The notes under the pieces are model-generated. The model was not told where the DNA came from. It saw only the letters and a program-made list of their open reading frames with translations, and did no database searches. The position numbers and the translations under genes were made by a program. DNA of 64,000 nucleotides from DASTOB01 sp035720425 (GTDB lineage: Bacteria; Chloroflexota; Limnocylindria; Limnocylindrales; CSP1-4): NCBI GenBank assembly GCA_035720425.1, contig DASTOB010000119.1:1-64000 (forward strand). Direction: 5' to 3'. Shown here piece after piece: positions 26,623-34,871 of this stretch (position 1 is its first letter; each line of letters starts with the position of its first letter).

Positions 26623-28127
26623 CGGCCCACGCCGTCGACCAGGTACGCGCGCATGAGCGCACCCGCGAGCGGCGCAGCCCGCGCCCCGCCTCGGCCGCCC
26701 CGTTCGACGAGCACGGCGATCGCGATCTGCGGATCGTCGGCCGGGGCGAAGCCGATGAACCACGAGTGCGGCTCGCCGGTCCCACCGAGCTCCGCCGTGC
26801 CAGACTTGCCGGCCGTCGGGATGCCCTGGATCGCCGCGCCGCTCGTGAACTGGCGCCCGAGCGTCCCCTCCACCGCCTGGCGCATCGCGGCGACGATCGC
26901 GGCCGCGTCGTCGGCGCCGAGCACCCGCCGGACTTCGTCGGGGCGCACCGGTCGGACGCCGCCTTCGGCGCTGCTGAACGAGGCGACGAGGTGCGGTCGC
27001 ATGAGCACCCCGTCGTTGGCCACCGTCGCCGCCACGAGCGCCATCTGGAGCGGCGTGACAAACGTCTCCGCCTGCCCGTACCCGGCATTGGCGAGCTCGA
27101 CCGCGTCCTTGAACCCGCCGCCGAAGTCGCCGCCGCCGTTCGTGACCTGGGACACGGCGGTCGGCAGCTCGAACGGCAGGGCCGCGTCGAAGCCCAGCCT
27201 GCCGGCCCAGTCCGAAAGCTCGTCCCCACCGACGGCGAGCGCGGCGAGCGCGTAGTAGATGTTCGACGACACCTCCGTCGCGCCGGCGAGGTCGTACGAA
27301 CGGACCGGGACCCCGGCGTGCTCGCGGATCCGGAACCCGGACACCACGAGGCCGTCCCGCTCCCCGGCCTCCTGCTCCGGGAAGATCGTGTCCGGCGCGA
27401 ACGCGTCGGAACCGAGGCCGGCGATCGCGGTCACGATCTTGAACACCGAGCCCGGCACATAGCGACCGAGCGTCGCTCGCGGCAGGAGCGGCTGGACGGG
27501 GTCCGCGTTGAGCGCCGCCCATGTCGCGCGGCTCGTCGCCGGATTGGCGATCCCGCCAGCGTCATAGACGGGCGATGAAGCGAGCGCGAGGATGCCTCCC
27601 GTTCGCGGGTCGAGCATGACCACCGCGCCGCGATCGGCTCCGAGGCCGGCGAGGGCCGCGCGCTGGAGGTCGAGCGAGAGGGTCAGCGTGAGGTCCTGCG
27701 GATCGGCCGGTGTCGGGTCGAACTTGCGGAGCAGGTCGGCCACGGGGTCCCGCCGCAGCCCCACCAGGTCCGCGGCATACGTCCGCTCGAGCCCGGCTGA
27801 CCCGAACAGCAGCGACGCATACCCGACGACGTGGCTTACGGCCTGGTCGGCGTAGACACGGAAGACCTCGCCGTTCGCATCGCGCTCGTTCGACGCGAGC
27901 ACGATGCCGGCCCGGTCCACGACCTGGCCGCGCAGCGCCGTCCGCGCCGTCGCGATGACGAGCGGGTTGTCGGGCGCCGTCGTGAGCCGCCCGGCCTCGA
28001 CCACCTGCCACCAGCCGGCGCCGCCGGCGAGGACACCGAAGGCAAGGGCGAGCCCGACGCCGACGGCGGTGATGTTGGCGCCGACCGGCCGCCGGGTGAT
28101 CGGACGCCCGATCGGCAGGTCGCTCAC
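26619..28127 (-). CDS. Class B penicillin-binding protein (PbpA/FtsI-like transpeptidase)
   Basis: A 502-residue peptidoglycan transpeptidase with a short cytoplasmic N-terminus, one membrane anchor (about residues 18-42) and a periplasm-side transpeptidase domain. The active-site motifs are Ser227-Val-Phe-Lys230 in VPGSVFKIVTA, Ser287-Ser-Asn289 in ATEVSSNIYY and Lys441-Ser-Gly-Thr in TAGKSGTAEL. AVVMLDPRTGGILALAS precedes them. The short non-catalytic N-terminal region (about 150 residues) resembles mycobacterial PbpA rather than large FtsI. The GTG start overlaps the rodA stop (GTGA). In family terms it crosslinks strands made by the adjacent SEDS polymerase RodA/FtsW. The FHA genes upstream suggest control through phosphothreonine binding. 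Confidence 0.93.
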   Translation of the reverse strand: MSDLPIGRPITRRPVGANITAVGVGLALAFGVLAGGAGWWQVVEAGRLTTAPDNPLVIATARTALRGQVVDRAGIVLASNERDANGEVFRVYADQAVSHVVGYASLLFGSAGLERTYAADLVGLRRDPVADLLRKFDPTPADPQDLTLTLSLDLQRAALAGLGADRGAVVMLDPRTGGILALASSPVYDAGGIANPATSRATWAALNADPVQPLLPRATLGRYVPGSVFKIVTAIAGLGSDAFAPDTIFPEQEAGERDGLVVSGFRIREHAGVPVRSYDLAGATEVSSNIYYALAALAVGGDELSDWAGRLGFDAALPFELPTAVSQVTNGGGDFGGGFKDAVELANAGYGQAETFVTPLQMALVAATVANDGVLMRPHLVASFSSAEGGVRPVRPDEVRRVLGADDAAAIVAAMRQAVEGTLGRQFTSGAAIQGIPTAGKSGTAELGGTGEPHSWFIGFAPADDPQIAIAVLVERGGRGGARAAPLAGALMRAYLVDGVGR

Positions 28128-29608
28128 CGTGCTCCCCGATCGACGATCCGCGCCAGCCGCGAGCGCGGCGGCCGGGGCGGCGGCGGTTCCACGCCGCGAT
28201 CCGACAGGGCGAGCAGGAGGCCGACCACAAGTGCGTTTGCCAGGAGCGACGACCCGCCGTACGAGATGAACGGCAAGGTGATGCCGGTGAGCGGGATCAG
28301 CTTGAGGTTGCCGGCCGCGATGATGAACGCCTGGACCCCGACGACGAGTGACAGGCCGGCGGCGAGGAGGGCCCGGAAGTCGTCCGCCGCCGAGGCCGCG
28401 ATGCGCAGCCCGCGCTCGATGACGACGAGATACAGGCCGAGGATGGCGAGGACGCCGATGAGTCCCAGCTCCTCGCCGAGCGCCGCGAGCGGGAAGTCCG
28501 TGTGGATCTCCGGAATCGGCAGCCGGCCCCCGACCACGGGCAGCCCGTTCCCGAGACCGGTCCCGAGGATGCCGCCGCGCCCGAATGCGTAGAGCGCCTG
28601 GACGACCTGGTAGCCGGCGCCCTGCGGATCGGCGAATGGATCCAGCCAGATATCGACGCGCTGCGCCACGTGCCCGAACAGGCGGTACATGACGGCACTC
28701 CCGGCGATGAACAGGCCCAGGCCGATGACGACGTAGCTCGCCCGGGCGGTCGCCACGTACAGGAGGGTGAGGAACACGGCGAAGAAGAGGAGGGCGGCCC
28801 CGAGGTCGCGCTGGATCACGACGATGCCGAGCGCGATCGCCCACATCGCGACCATCGGCGCGAGGTACGGCAGCGGCGGCAGGCGGAGCGGGCCGAGCCT
28901 CGTCGACTGCTCGACGAGGAGCGGCCGGAACTCCGACAGGTAGCCGGCCAGGAAGACGACGAGGATGACCTTGAGCAGCTCGGATGGCTGGCCGCTGATC
29001 GGACCGAGGTCGAGGGTCAGGCGCGCCCCGTTCACGTCCCGCCCGAAGATGAAGGTGAGGACGAGCAGCCCGACGCCGACCGCGGCCCACGTGTACTTGT
29101 AGAGACGGAGCCAGCTGTCGGACCGAACCCCGACCGCGAGCACGGTGATGACACCGAGGGCGAGGACGAGCCAGATGAGCTGCGTCTGGGCCAGCCCGCC
29201 GAGCTGGCCGGCGAGCGACTGCGGCAGCCGCTGCATGAGGAGCAGGCTCAGTCCGCCGAGCAGGCCGACGGCCGGCAGGAGGACCTGGTCCGTGCGCCGC
29301 CCGGCGAGGACCTGAATCAGGTGCGCGGCGAACAACGCCCCGAGGTAGACGAGGAGCGCAGTGAGGTCGTGCGGGGCCAGCGCCCCTTCCGGCAGCGGAG
29401 CGTCGGCAGCCACGGCGGCGCGGGCCCGCACCGTGGCACCGAGGGACACGCTGCCGACGAACAGGGCGATCGCGGCCAGGACGAGCAGCTGGAGCTCCCG
29501 CCACCGCGGGCGCGGCCGCAGGCCCGGGACGATGGCCGGAAGCGGGCGGGCCGTCGCGCCGGTCACCGAAGGGCGGGAGGGCGGTTCGCCCCGGCCCGGA
29601 TTGTCCAC
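28124..29608 (-). CDS. SEDS glycosyltransferase RodA/FtsW
   Basis: A roughly 494-residue polytopic SEDS protein that polymerises lipid II into glycan strands. About 12 membrane helices are visible. Signature stretches are NGARLTLDLGPISGQPSELLKVILVVFLAGYLS, VIQRDLGAALLFFAVFL (with the functional Asp), PEIHTDFPLAALGEELGLIG and LPLTG-type TGITLPFISYGGSSLLANALVVGLLLALS. An N-terminal extension of about 40 residues is Pro/Arg-rich and variable. I chose the GTG at 29608, 7 bp after the fhaB stop; a TTG 48 bp upstream inside fhaB is the alternative, and a GTG at 29566 is also possible. The stop overlaps the PBP start. RodA and FtsW cannot be separated by sequence alone; the PbpA-like partner favours RodA. 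Confidence 0.92.
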   Translation of the reverse strand: MDNPGRGEPPSRPSVTGATARPLPAIVPGLRPRPRWRELQLLVLAAIALFVGSVSLGATVRARAAVAADAPLPEGALAPHDLTALLVYLGALFAAHLIQVLAGRRTDQVLLPAVGLLGGLSLLLMQRLPQSLAGQLGGLAQTQLIWLVLALGVITVLAVGVRSDSWLRLYKYTWAAVGVGLLVLTFIFGRDVNGARLTLDLGPISGQPSELLKVILVVFLAGYLSEFRPLLVEQSTRLGPLRLPPLPYLAPMVAMWAIALGIVVIQRDLGAALLFFAVFLTLLYVATARASYVVIGLGLFIAGSAVMYRLFGHVAQRVDIWLDPFADPQGAGYQVVQALYAFGRGGILGTGLGNGLPVVGGRLPIPEIHTDFPLAALGEELGLIGVLAILGLYLVVIERGLRIAASAADDFRALLAAGLSLVVGVQAFIIAAGNLKLIPLTGITLPFISYGGSSLLANALVVGLLLALSDRGVEPPPPRPPRSRLARIVDRGAR

Positions 29609-29615
29609 GCCACGG

Positions 29616-30050
29616 TCACCGCCGCGCTCGATCGAGGCGGAAGCGAGCCTGGCCAACCTGGATCTCGTCGCCGAACCCGAGCGGCGCGACGCCCTCCACC
29701 GGGCTGCCGTTGACGTACGTCCCGTTCGTGCTGCCGAGGTCCTCGACGTACCACGCCCGGCCGCGGAACGTCAGCGCGGCGTGGTCGCCGGAGGCGAACG
29801 GATCGTCGACGACGACCGTGTTGTTCACGTCGCGCCCGATCGTCGTGACCGCATCGAGGGCGAAAACGGCACCCGGCGGCGGATCGCCCGTCGAGGCCAC
29901 GACCACGAGCCGCCCGAGCTCCGCGCCGGGCTCGCGGGCGGCTGCGCGGAGGTCCCGCAGCAGCGCCCGGACCACCGTGTAGAGGAAGAGGTAGAGCACC
30001 GCGAGGAAGGCCAGCCGCACGAGCCACAGGGCGAGCACGAAGAAGTCCAC
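29616..30050 (-). CDS. fhaB: FHA-domain membrane protein, FhaB-like
   Basis: A 144-residue protein with one N-terminal membrane segment (about residues 5-27, VLALWLVRLAFLAVLYLFLY) and a C-terminal forkhead-associated domain. The FHA signature runs TIGRDVNNTVVVDDPFASGDHAAL (about 69-92), holding the phosphothreonine-binding Arg and the Ser/His, and DLGSTNGTYVNG (about 103-114). FHA domains read phosphothreonine marks. The gene lies between fhaA and rodA exactly as in mycobacteria, where FhaB and FhaA are targets of PknA/PknB. It starts at GTG, 3 bp after the fhaA stop. Confidence 0.9.
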   Translation of the reverse strand: MDFFVLALWLVRLAFLAVLYLFLYTVVRALLRDLRAAAREPGAELGRLVVVASTGDPPPGAVFALDAVTTIGRDVNNTVVVDDPFASGDHAALTFRGRAWYVEDLGSTNGTYVNGSPVEGVAPLGFGDEIQVGQARFRLDRARR

Positions 30051-30053
30051 CGC

Positions 30054-30830
30054 TCAGCCCACCGAGACCGACTCGACGACGAGGACCGTGCCGCCCAGCT
30101 CGAGCCGGTCACCCTCGCCGAGCACGACCTCGGTCACCGGCACCCCGTTGACGAGGCTGCCGTTCGTGCTGCCGAGATCGGTGTAGACGAGGGCGCCGCG
30201 GCGCGCCTGGAGTCGGCCGTGAAAGCGGGACACGCGCGAGTCGCGGAGGACGAGCCCGTTTTCGCTTGCCCGGCCGATCGACAGCGGCCGCCCGTCGAGA
30301 CGCACCTCGCGCACGCTGCCGTCGGCCCGGATCTCGCGCAAGGTCGCGAGCGGCGCATCGACCGTTGGCACGGAAAAGACCATCGTCCGCCCATCCGGCG
30401 GCACCGCGGGCCCGACACCGCTCCCGCCTGTGCCGCCCGGCGCGCCCGACGGTCCGACCTCGGGATCCTCGAAGGACGCGTGCACGGCGACCTCGCCGAG
30501 CACCACCTGCGGATCGGCGACCAGGTCCACGCGCGGCCGATCCGCGAGCGTGAACCGGTGGGCGCGGGCGAACGACAGCGCGGCGTCGGCCAGCTCGGCA
30601 GCGAGCCCGCCCGTCATGCCGGCGAACGCCTCGAGGTCGGCGGGGTTGAGCGAGACGCGGAACCGGTTCGGGACGAGCGTGCGCTCCGCGCCGGACAGCC
30701 GCCCGTGCTCCATCGCCCGTTCGATTCGACGCTGGATCTGGACCGGCTGGAGGCGAGCCCGAAACAGTCGCGCGGACGGTCGCTCGAATAGCCGTTCGAA
30801 GAACCGCTCCACGGCGGTCAGGAGGCGCAT
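30054..30830 (-). CDS. fhaA: FhaA-like protein: DUF3662 N-terminal domain plus FHA domain
   Basis: A 258-residue cytoplasmic protein. Residues 1-120 match the FhaA N-terminal DUF3662 domain (ERFFERLFERPSARLFRA, then LQPVQIQRRIERAMEHGR and VPNRFRVSLNPADLEAF). A Gly/Pro-rich linker (about 127-147) leads to an FHA domain with LSIGRASENGLVLRDSRVSRFHGRL (about 182-206) and DLGSTNGSLVNGVPV. In mycobacteria FhaA binds the MviN/MurJ pseudokinase and the PbpA/RodA machinery; here murJ is far away at 5663. First gene of the operon; its ATG is 189 bp from the divergent zinc-ribbon gene. No Ser/Thr kinase or PstP phosphatase gene is present in the window. Confidence 0.92.
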   Translation of the reverse strand: MRLLTAVERFFERLFERPSARLFRARLQPVQIQRRIERAMEHGRLSGAERTLVPNRFRVSLNPADLEAFAGMTGGLAAELADAALSFARAHRFTLADRPRVDLVADPQVVLGEVAVHASFEDPEVGPSGAPGGTGGSGVGPAVPPDGRTMVFSVPTVDAPLATLREIRADGSVREVRLDGRPLSIGRASENGLVLRDSRVSRFHGRLQARRGALVYTDLGSTNGSLVNGVPVTEVVLGEGDRLELGGTVLVVESVSVG

Positions 30831-31019
30831 TGTCGGGGGCGGAGTCTAGCAGGTGGTCTGAAACGGCTCGGCGCGCCGAACCCACGATCTGCCCGCGGGA
30901 CCATCGGGCGCACCGGCCGGTACCCTCGTCGGAGGGCCGGATTCCACCCTGCGCTATACTCTCGGTCCCGTTCGGGCGGCCCGTCCGTTCGAACGTGTCC
31001 AGCGACCATCGGGGGCCCG

Positions 31020-32474
31020 ATGCCGGAGATCCTGACCGAATCGTTCTGCGAACGGTGTGGCACGCGCTACACCTTCGAATCGAGCGCGCCGAAAGGCCGC
31101 CGCCTCGGTCGGTTCAAGACGATCTCGAAGGGCCTGCGCAACTTCGTCATGAGCGACGACACGTCGCTCGACGAGGCGCTCGCCGCCGCACGCAACGACG
31201 CGGAACGCGAGGCGACCGCCCACCAGCTCGACGCATTCCACAAGACGTTCAACTTCTGCATGTCGTGCCGGCAGTACACGTGCGCGAACTGCTGGAACGA
31301 GCCGGAGGGGCGCTGCCTGACGTGCGCCCCGCACCTCGGCCACGAGATCCTGCCCGCGCCGTTCCCCAACCTCGCGCCGGAGTCGATCCTGCTCGACGCG
31401 ACGAACGGTGCGGCGACGAACGGGCACGCGGCGGCGATCCCGGAGGCGCTGAGCTGGCCGGTCAGTGACCTGGTCCGGGATGAGCCAGCGGCCGAAGCCG
31501 TGGCCGAGGTCGCGGTGGAGCCGGAGGCCGAGGTCGCGGCTGAGGTCGTGGCCGCGCCGGAGGCCGAGGCTGATGTCGTGGCCGAGGTCGCGGTGGAGCC
31601 GGAGGCCGAGGTCGCGGTGGAGCCGGAGGCCGAGGCCGAAGCCGTGGCGGAGCCCGCGGTCGCGGTCGCGGCGGAGGCCGAAGCGGTAGCGGACGTCGTG
31701 GCGGAACCGATGGCCGAACCTCTGTTGGCGGCCGCACCGGACGAGCCGGCGCCCGCGGCCGATGTCGAAGCGCCGCCCGCTCCGATCCGACCCATGACGG
31801 TCCATCCGACCCACGATGCCGTCGACGACCGGGCGGCCGCCGCGGCGGCCCAGACCGCGGCCCTCCTGGCGCGATTCCGGCCCGGCCAGAGCATCGACGC
31901 CGCGCTCGACGCCTTCGAGGCCGCCCAGGCTGCAGACGAGGCCGCCACCGAAGCGCCGGCGCTGCCGCCCGTCCAGGCTGCTCCCCCACTGCCGACGCCC
32001 GCACCCGAACCGGCCCCGGTCGACGTTGCGCCGGCGGCGACCGCGGAGCCGGCCGTCGCGCCCGAATCGACCGTCGAGCCCACGGCCCTCCCCGTCGAGC
32101 GGGTCGGCCAGCCGGCATGGCGCCTCATCGCTCCGGACGCCACGCCGCGCGCTGCCGACGGACACCCCGCCGACTCGGCGGCAGGCACCGCTCCGGCGGT
32201 GCGGGAGGCGCCCGCGCAGCGTCCCGCGGCCCCGCAGTGGCCGGCCGTGCCGCAGTGGCCCGGCCAGACGAGCGAGAGCCTCGACAACCTCGCCTTCCTC
32301 ACGGCGAAGCGCACACCGGACGACGTCTGGGCGGCATCGAGCCGCGACGTCCTCGCTCCGGCTCCGCCGGCCGGCGCCACGACGAGCGGCGTTCAGTCGT
32401 GCGTGAACTGCGGGTTGTCGCTGTCCGCGACGGCGCGGTTCTGCCGTCGCTGCGGGACGCGCCAGGGCGGCTGA
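31020..32474 (+). CDS. Double zinc-ribbon protein with long Ala/Glu/Val-Pro low-complexity linker (unknown)
   Basis: A 484-residue protein I cannot name. The N-terminus holds Cys pairs at ESFCERCGTRYTF (about residues 9-12), CMSCRQYTCANC (about 81-92) and CLTCAPH (about 100-103), a plausible multi-zinc domain. Residues 155-240 are an imperfect repeat of acidic units such as VAVEPEAEVA with strongly biased composition; a Pro/Ala-rich stretch continues to about 440. The C-terminus is a classic zinc ribbon, CVNCGLSLSATARFCRRCGTRQ. There is no membrane segment. It is preceded by a TATACT hexamer at 30955-30960 that could be a -10. The gene converges with yihY (2 bp apart). Function unknown; two zinc domains on a flexible tether suggest a scaffold. 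Confidence 0.75.
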   Translation: MPEILTESFCERCGTRYTFESSAPKGRRLGRFKTISKGLRNFVMSDDTSLDEALAAARNDAEREATAHQLDAFHKTFNFCMSCRQYTCANCWNEPEGRCLTCAPHLGHEILPAPFPNLAPESILLDATNGAATNGHAAAIPEALSWPVSDLVRDEPAAEAVAEVAVEPEAEVAAEVVAAPEAEADVVAEVAVEPEAEVAVEPEAEAEAVAEPAVAVAAEAEAVADVVAEPMAEPLLAAAPDEPAPAADVEAPPAPIRPMTVHPTHDAVDDRAAAAAAQTAALLARFRPGQSIDAALDAFEAAQAADEAATEAPALPPVQAAPPLPTPAPEPAPVDVAPAATAEPAVAPESTVEPTALPVERVGQPAWRLIAPDATPRAADGHPADSAAGTAPAVREAPAQRPAAPQWPAVPQWPGQTSESLDNLAFLTAKRTPDDVWAASSRDVLAPAPPAGATTSGVQSCVNCGLSLSATARFCRRCGTRQGG

Positions 32475-32476
32475 GG

Positions 32477-33286
32477 CTACCCGCCCGCCGACGGCGGAGG
32501 CCCAAGGCGCTCGCGGACCCACGCCGCCCCGACCAGCAGCAGCTGGAACACGAGCGACATCCAGAGCATCGCCGCGAACACCGCGACGAACGCACCGAAC
32601 AGCGCGGCCGTGCCGATCAGGCGCGGCGCCACGAGGCTGAACGCCTGCGTGAGCGCGGCGACGAGCGTCCCGACGATCAAGGCCGGCGGTCCGGCCGCGC
32701 TCCACGTCACGCTGCGGGCCGGCACGATTCGGTAGACGGCGAGGGTTCCGGCGATGAGCACGACCGCGGCGAGGACCGGCGACAGAAGGCCCCGCGCGTC
32801 GAACGGCACGCCAGCCAGCCCGCTGCGCGCCTGTTCGAGGAGGAACGAGAGGACGCCGGTCAGGGCGAGCGCGAGCAGGAAACCGGACAGGATCACCGCC
32901 ACGCTCACGACGCCACGAAGGGTCCGCGCGACGAAGCCCCGCCGCGGCGCACCAGAGAAGATGCGGGCGAACGCGTCGTCGAGCGAGGCGTAGAACCGAC
33001 TGGCACCCCAGGCGAGTCCGACGACGCCGACCAGACCGAATGTTGCCGCCCGGCCGGCGAGCTCGTCCATGCTCGCCTCGAGGAAGTCGCGCAGGGGTGG
33101 GAGCCCGCGGCCGAGCGCATCGAGGATCGCGCTGCGCCGTTCCGGGTCGTCCACGACGAGACCCAGCACCGCCGTGAGGAGCAGCAGCGCGGGCAGGAGC
33201 GCGAACAGCGCGCTGTACGTGAGGCCGCCGGCGAGGAGCGCACCGCCGGCCGCCGAGTACCGGTCGAGCACGGCTCGTCCAACCAC
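32477..33286 (-). CDS. YihY/BrkB-family inner membrane protein
   Basis: A 269-residue protein with about six membrane helices. The N-terminal GGALLAGGLTYSALFALLPALLLLTAVLGL, the GLVGVVGLAWGASRFYASLDDAFARIF block (about residues 83-110) and the last helices (TAALFGAFVAVFAAMLWMSLVFQLLLVGAAW) match YihY/virulence factor BrkB. The molecular function of the family is not settled, and earlier annotation as ribonuclease BN is considered wrong. The N-terminus is a little short. GTG 33286 is the best in-frame start I can find. It is the last gene of a minus-strand group following the small HTH gene. Confidence 0.88.
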   Translation of the reverse strand: MVGRAVLDRYSAAGGALLAGGLTYSALFALLPALLLLTAVLGLVVDDPERRSAILDALGRGLPPLRDFLEASMDELAGRAATFGLVGVVGLAWGASRFYASLDDAFARIFSGAPRRGFVARTLRGVVSVAVILSGFLLALALTGVLSFLLEQARSGLAGVPFDARGLLSPVLAAVVLIAGTLAVYRIVPARSVTWSAAGPPALIVGTLVAALTQAFSLVAPRLIGTAALFGAFVAVFAAMLWMSLVFQLLLVGAAWVRERLGPPPSAGG

Positions 33287-33366
33287 GACGGGTCGCCAGG
33301 CCAGGGCGCGGTCGACGACCGGACGGAGCCTCCCCGCCGAGAACCGGCCGGGCCACCGACCGCCTG

Positions 33367-33603
33367 TCAGTCCCGAAGCTCCTCGAACAGGCCCGGCCCA
33401 AGGTCGGAAGCGCGAACCCGCCGCGGCGGAGCCACGAGGGCCTTCACCTCGCCGCGTCGGACGAACCGGCGACCGCCGAGCTTGATGCTCTGGAGCCGGC
33501 CGGATCGGGCCCAGTTGCCGATCGTCGTCGGCCGGAAGTGGATGTTCGCCGCGCGCAGAATCTCCGCTGCCTCAGCCAGGGAGATCCAGTCCGCCGCGGC
33601 CAT
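33367..33603 (-). CDS. Small HTH DNA-binding protein (excisionase/MerR-like HTH_17 type)
   Basis: A 78-residue protein built around a winged helix-turn-helix as in excisionases and helix-turn-helix domain 17. WISLAEAAEILRAANIHFRPTTIGNWARSGRLQSIKLGGRRFVRRGEV shows the pattern (recognition-helix TIGNWARSG, wing KLGGRRFVR). Such single-domain proteins can be phage excisionases or chromosomal regulators; no integrase or attachment site is nearby, so a regulator is likelier. The ATG is 5 bp after the fmdB-like stop, indicating co-transcription. Confidence 0.8.
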   Translation of the reverse strand: MAAADWISLAEAAEILRAANIHFRPTTIGNWARSGRLQSIKLGGRRFVRRGEVKALVAPPRRVRASDLGPGLFEELRD

Positions 33604-33607
33604 CCGG

Positions 33608-33970
33608 TCAGTCGTCGCTCGACGAAGCCGACTTCGCGGGTGCCGGCGTCGACGACCCGGCCTTGGTCCCCTCGCCCGCGGCCGTCTTCTTCGTGGCGGC
33701 GGACGACGATTCCGAGCCGGACCCGCCGCCCTCGGACCCGCCGCCCTCGGACCCGCCGCCCTCGGGTCGGCGCGACCCGGACGACGCCGAGCGCCGCTCC
33801 TTCTTGGCCCAACCGGTGCCCTTGAAGTGGATCGTCGGCGGCGCGAACGCCTTGCGCATCGTCCCTTCCGCACCGCACGACGGGCAGAACGCCGGCCCGG
33901 CGTCATGGACGCCGTGGAGGATGTCCAGGCGATGCTGGCACGCGCTGCAGACGTACTCGTAGATCGGCAC
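33608..33970 (-). CDS. FmdB-family zinc-ribbon protein with Gly/Ser-rich tail
   Basis: A 120-residue protein. The N-terminal FmdB regulatory zinc ribbon is clear: PIYEYVCSACQHRLDILH (Cys8 and Cys11), then FCPSCGAEG (about 29-32), then the family block MRKAFAPPTIHFKGTGWAK. After residue 60 the protein is low complexity: an EGGGS unit repeated three times (from the 15-bp DNA repeat near 33720-33765), then Ser/Thr/Ala/Lys-rich sequence. The start GTG encodes the first residue of the usual MPIYEY. Function of FmdB-like proteins is unknown (originally linked to formamidase/acetamidase regulation). It is flanked by a zinc-ribbon protein upstream and an HTH protein downstream on the same strand. Confidence 0.88.
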   Translation of the reverse strand: MPIYEYVCSACQHRLDILHGVHDAGPAFCPSCGAEGTMRKAFAPPTIHFKGTGWAKKERRSASSGSRRPEGGGSEGGGSEGGGSGSESSSAATKKTAAGEGTKAGSSTPAPAKSASSSDD

Positions 33971-33987
33971 GCTCGGGAACCCTGGAG

Positions 33988-34749
33988 CTAGCCGCGCAGG
34001 AGGCGCATGCCGCACTTCGGGCAGTAGAACGCCCGCTCGTGCGCGGAGGCGAAGCCGCAGTGCGCGCAGACCACGCCGCCGCGGCCAGCAGCCGGGACCG
34101 GTCGCTCGACCGCCGTGAGGCCCATCGAGTACTGGCTCGCGAGCACGTTCGTGAGCAGCCCAGACAGGATCCGCGAGCCGTTGCGGTCCGTGTCGCCCCG
34201 GACGCCCCGGCCTCCCCAACCGACGACCGACCGGACGATCATGTCCCCGGTCGCCTCGTCCCAGTGCGAAGCGACGCCGCCGACGATCGCGTTGTACTCG
34301 GGATAGCCGGATGTGTCGACCTCGCCGTCGAGCAAGGCGCAGACGAACGTGTCGAAGGCGAGATCGATCGCGTCGATCGACTCGAGCACGACGAGGGCGT
34401 GGCGGGTCACGGGCGAGTGGACGTGGTGGGCGTTGAGCCACTGCATCGCCTCAGACGGGCGGGCGATGACCGGCGTGGCCTGGCTGAACTCGATCGGCAG
34501 CGGCTCGACGACCTCGATCTCGCTCTTGGCGAGGCCGACGAGCATCGACGGCAGCTCCGCCATGGCGTTGGGACCGGCGGTCATCCGGACCCCTTCGCTG
34601 CTCTTGCCGGCGTAATACAGCTTGAGCTGGTACTCGTGGGCAATGACCTCCTCGGGCAGCGCGCTCGACAGGGTCTGCCCGGGCGCGGACGGGGCGGCAG
34701 CGGCAGCGTCGCCGGCACCGGATCGGCGCTTGAGGAAGTCGAGTGGCAC
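33988..34749 (-). CDS. Unknown protein with C-terminal zinc ribbon
   Basis: A 253-residue protein I do not recognise. After MPLDFLKRR and a Pro/Ala-rich linker, residues 30-205 form an alpha/beta domain (EEVIAHEYQLKLYYAG, MTAGPNAMAELPSML, RHALVVLESIDAIDLAFD, GGVASHWDEATGDMIVRSVVGWGGRG). A zinc ribbon ends it: CAHCGFASAHERAFYCPKCGMRL. I prefer the GTG at 34749, which has a GGAG 7 bases upstream; an ATG 36 bp further up (34785) lacks a ribosome binding site. The gene heads the minus-strand group with fmdB-like, HTH and yihY genes. Zinc ribbons recur in four neighbouring proteins here. Confidence 0.72.
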   Translation of the reverse strand: MPLDFLKRRSGAGDAAAAAPSAPGQTLSSALPEEVIAHEYQLKLYYAGKSSEGVRMTAGPNAMAELPSMLVGLAKSEIEVVEPLPIEFSQATPVIARPSEAMQWLNAHHVHSPVTRHALVVLESIDAIDLAFDTFVCALLDGEVDTSGYPEYNAIVGGVASHWDEATGDMIVRSVVGWGGRGVRGDTDRNGSRILSGLLTNVLASQYSMGLTAVERPVPAAGRGGVVCAHCGFASAHERAFYCPKCGMRLLRG

Positions 34750-34833
34750 GAACGCACTCCACTGACAGGAACGGTCGCCGGTCATGGTAGCAGCGTGTCG
34801 TCCGACCCGGCGGAACCCTCGCTACGGGTTGCA

Positions 34834-34871
34834 GAATCCGTCTTGACGGATTCCGGACGAGGCGCGTTAAT
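34834..34871 (+). promoter_or_regulatory. lacI-operon promoter with palindrome around the -35
   Basis: A perfect inverted repeat, GAATCCGTC-TT-GACGGATTC, occupies 34834-34853. It contains TTGACG (34843-34848), a good -35. Seventeen bases later GTTAAT (34866-34871) can serve as -10 (4 of 6 matches). The promoter points at lacI (start 34940). A palindrome over the -35 suggests control by a dimeric repressor or activator; which one is unknown. Confidence 0.55.

Noticed and set aside
31490..31720. Short direct repeats that might be a CRISPR array.
   Set aside because: The repeats are in-frame within a coding sequence and encode acidic VEPEAEVA-like units without constant spacers.
33720..33765. 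Three 15-bp direct repeats in the FmdB-like gene.
   Set aside because: They encode EGGGS linkers; no spacer or mobile element is present.
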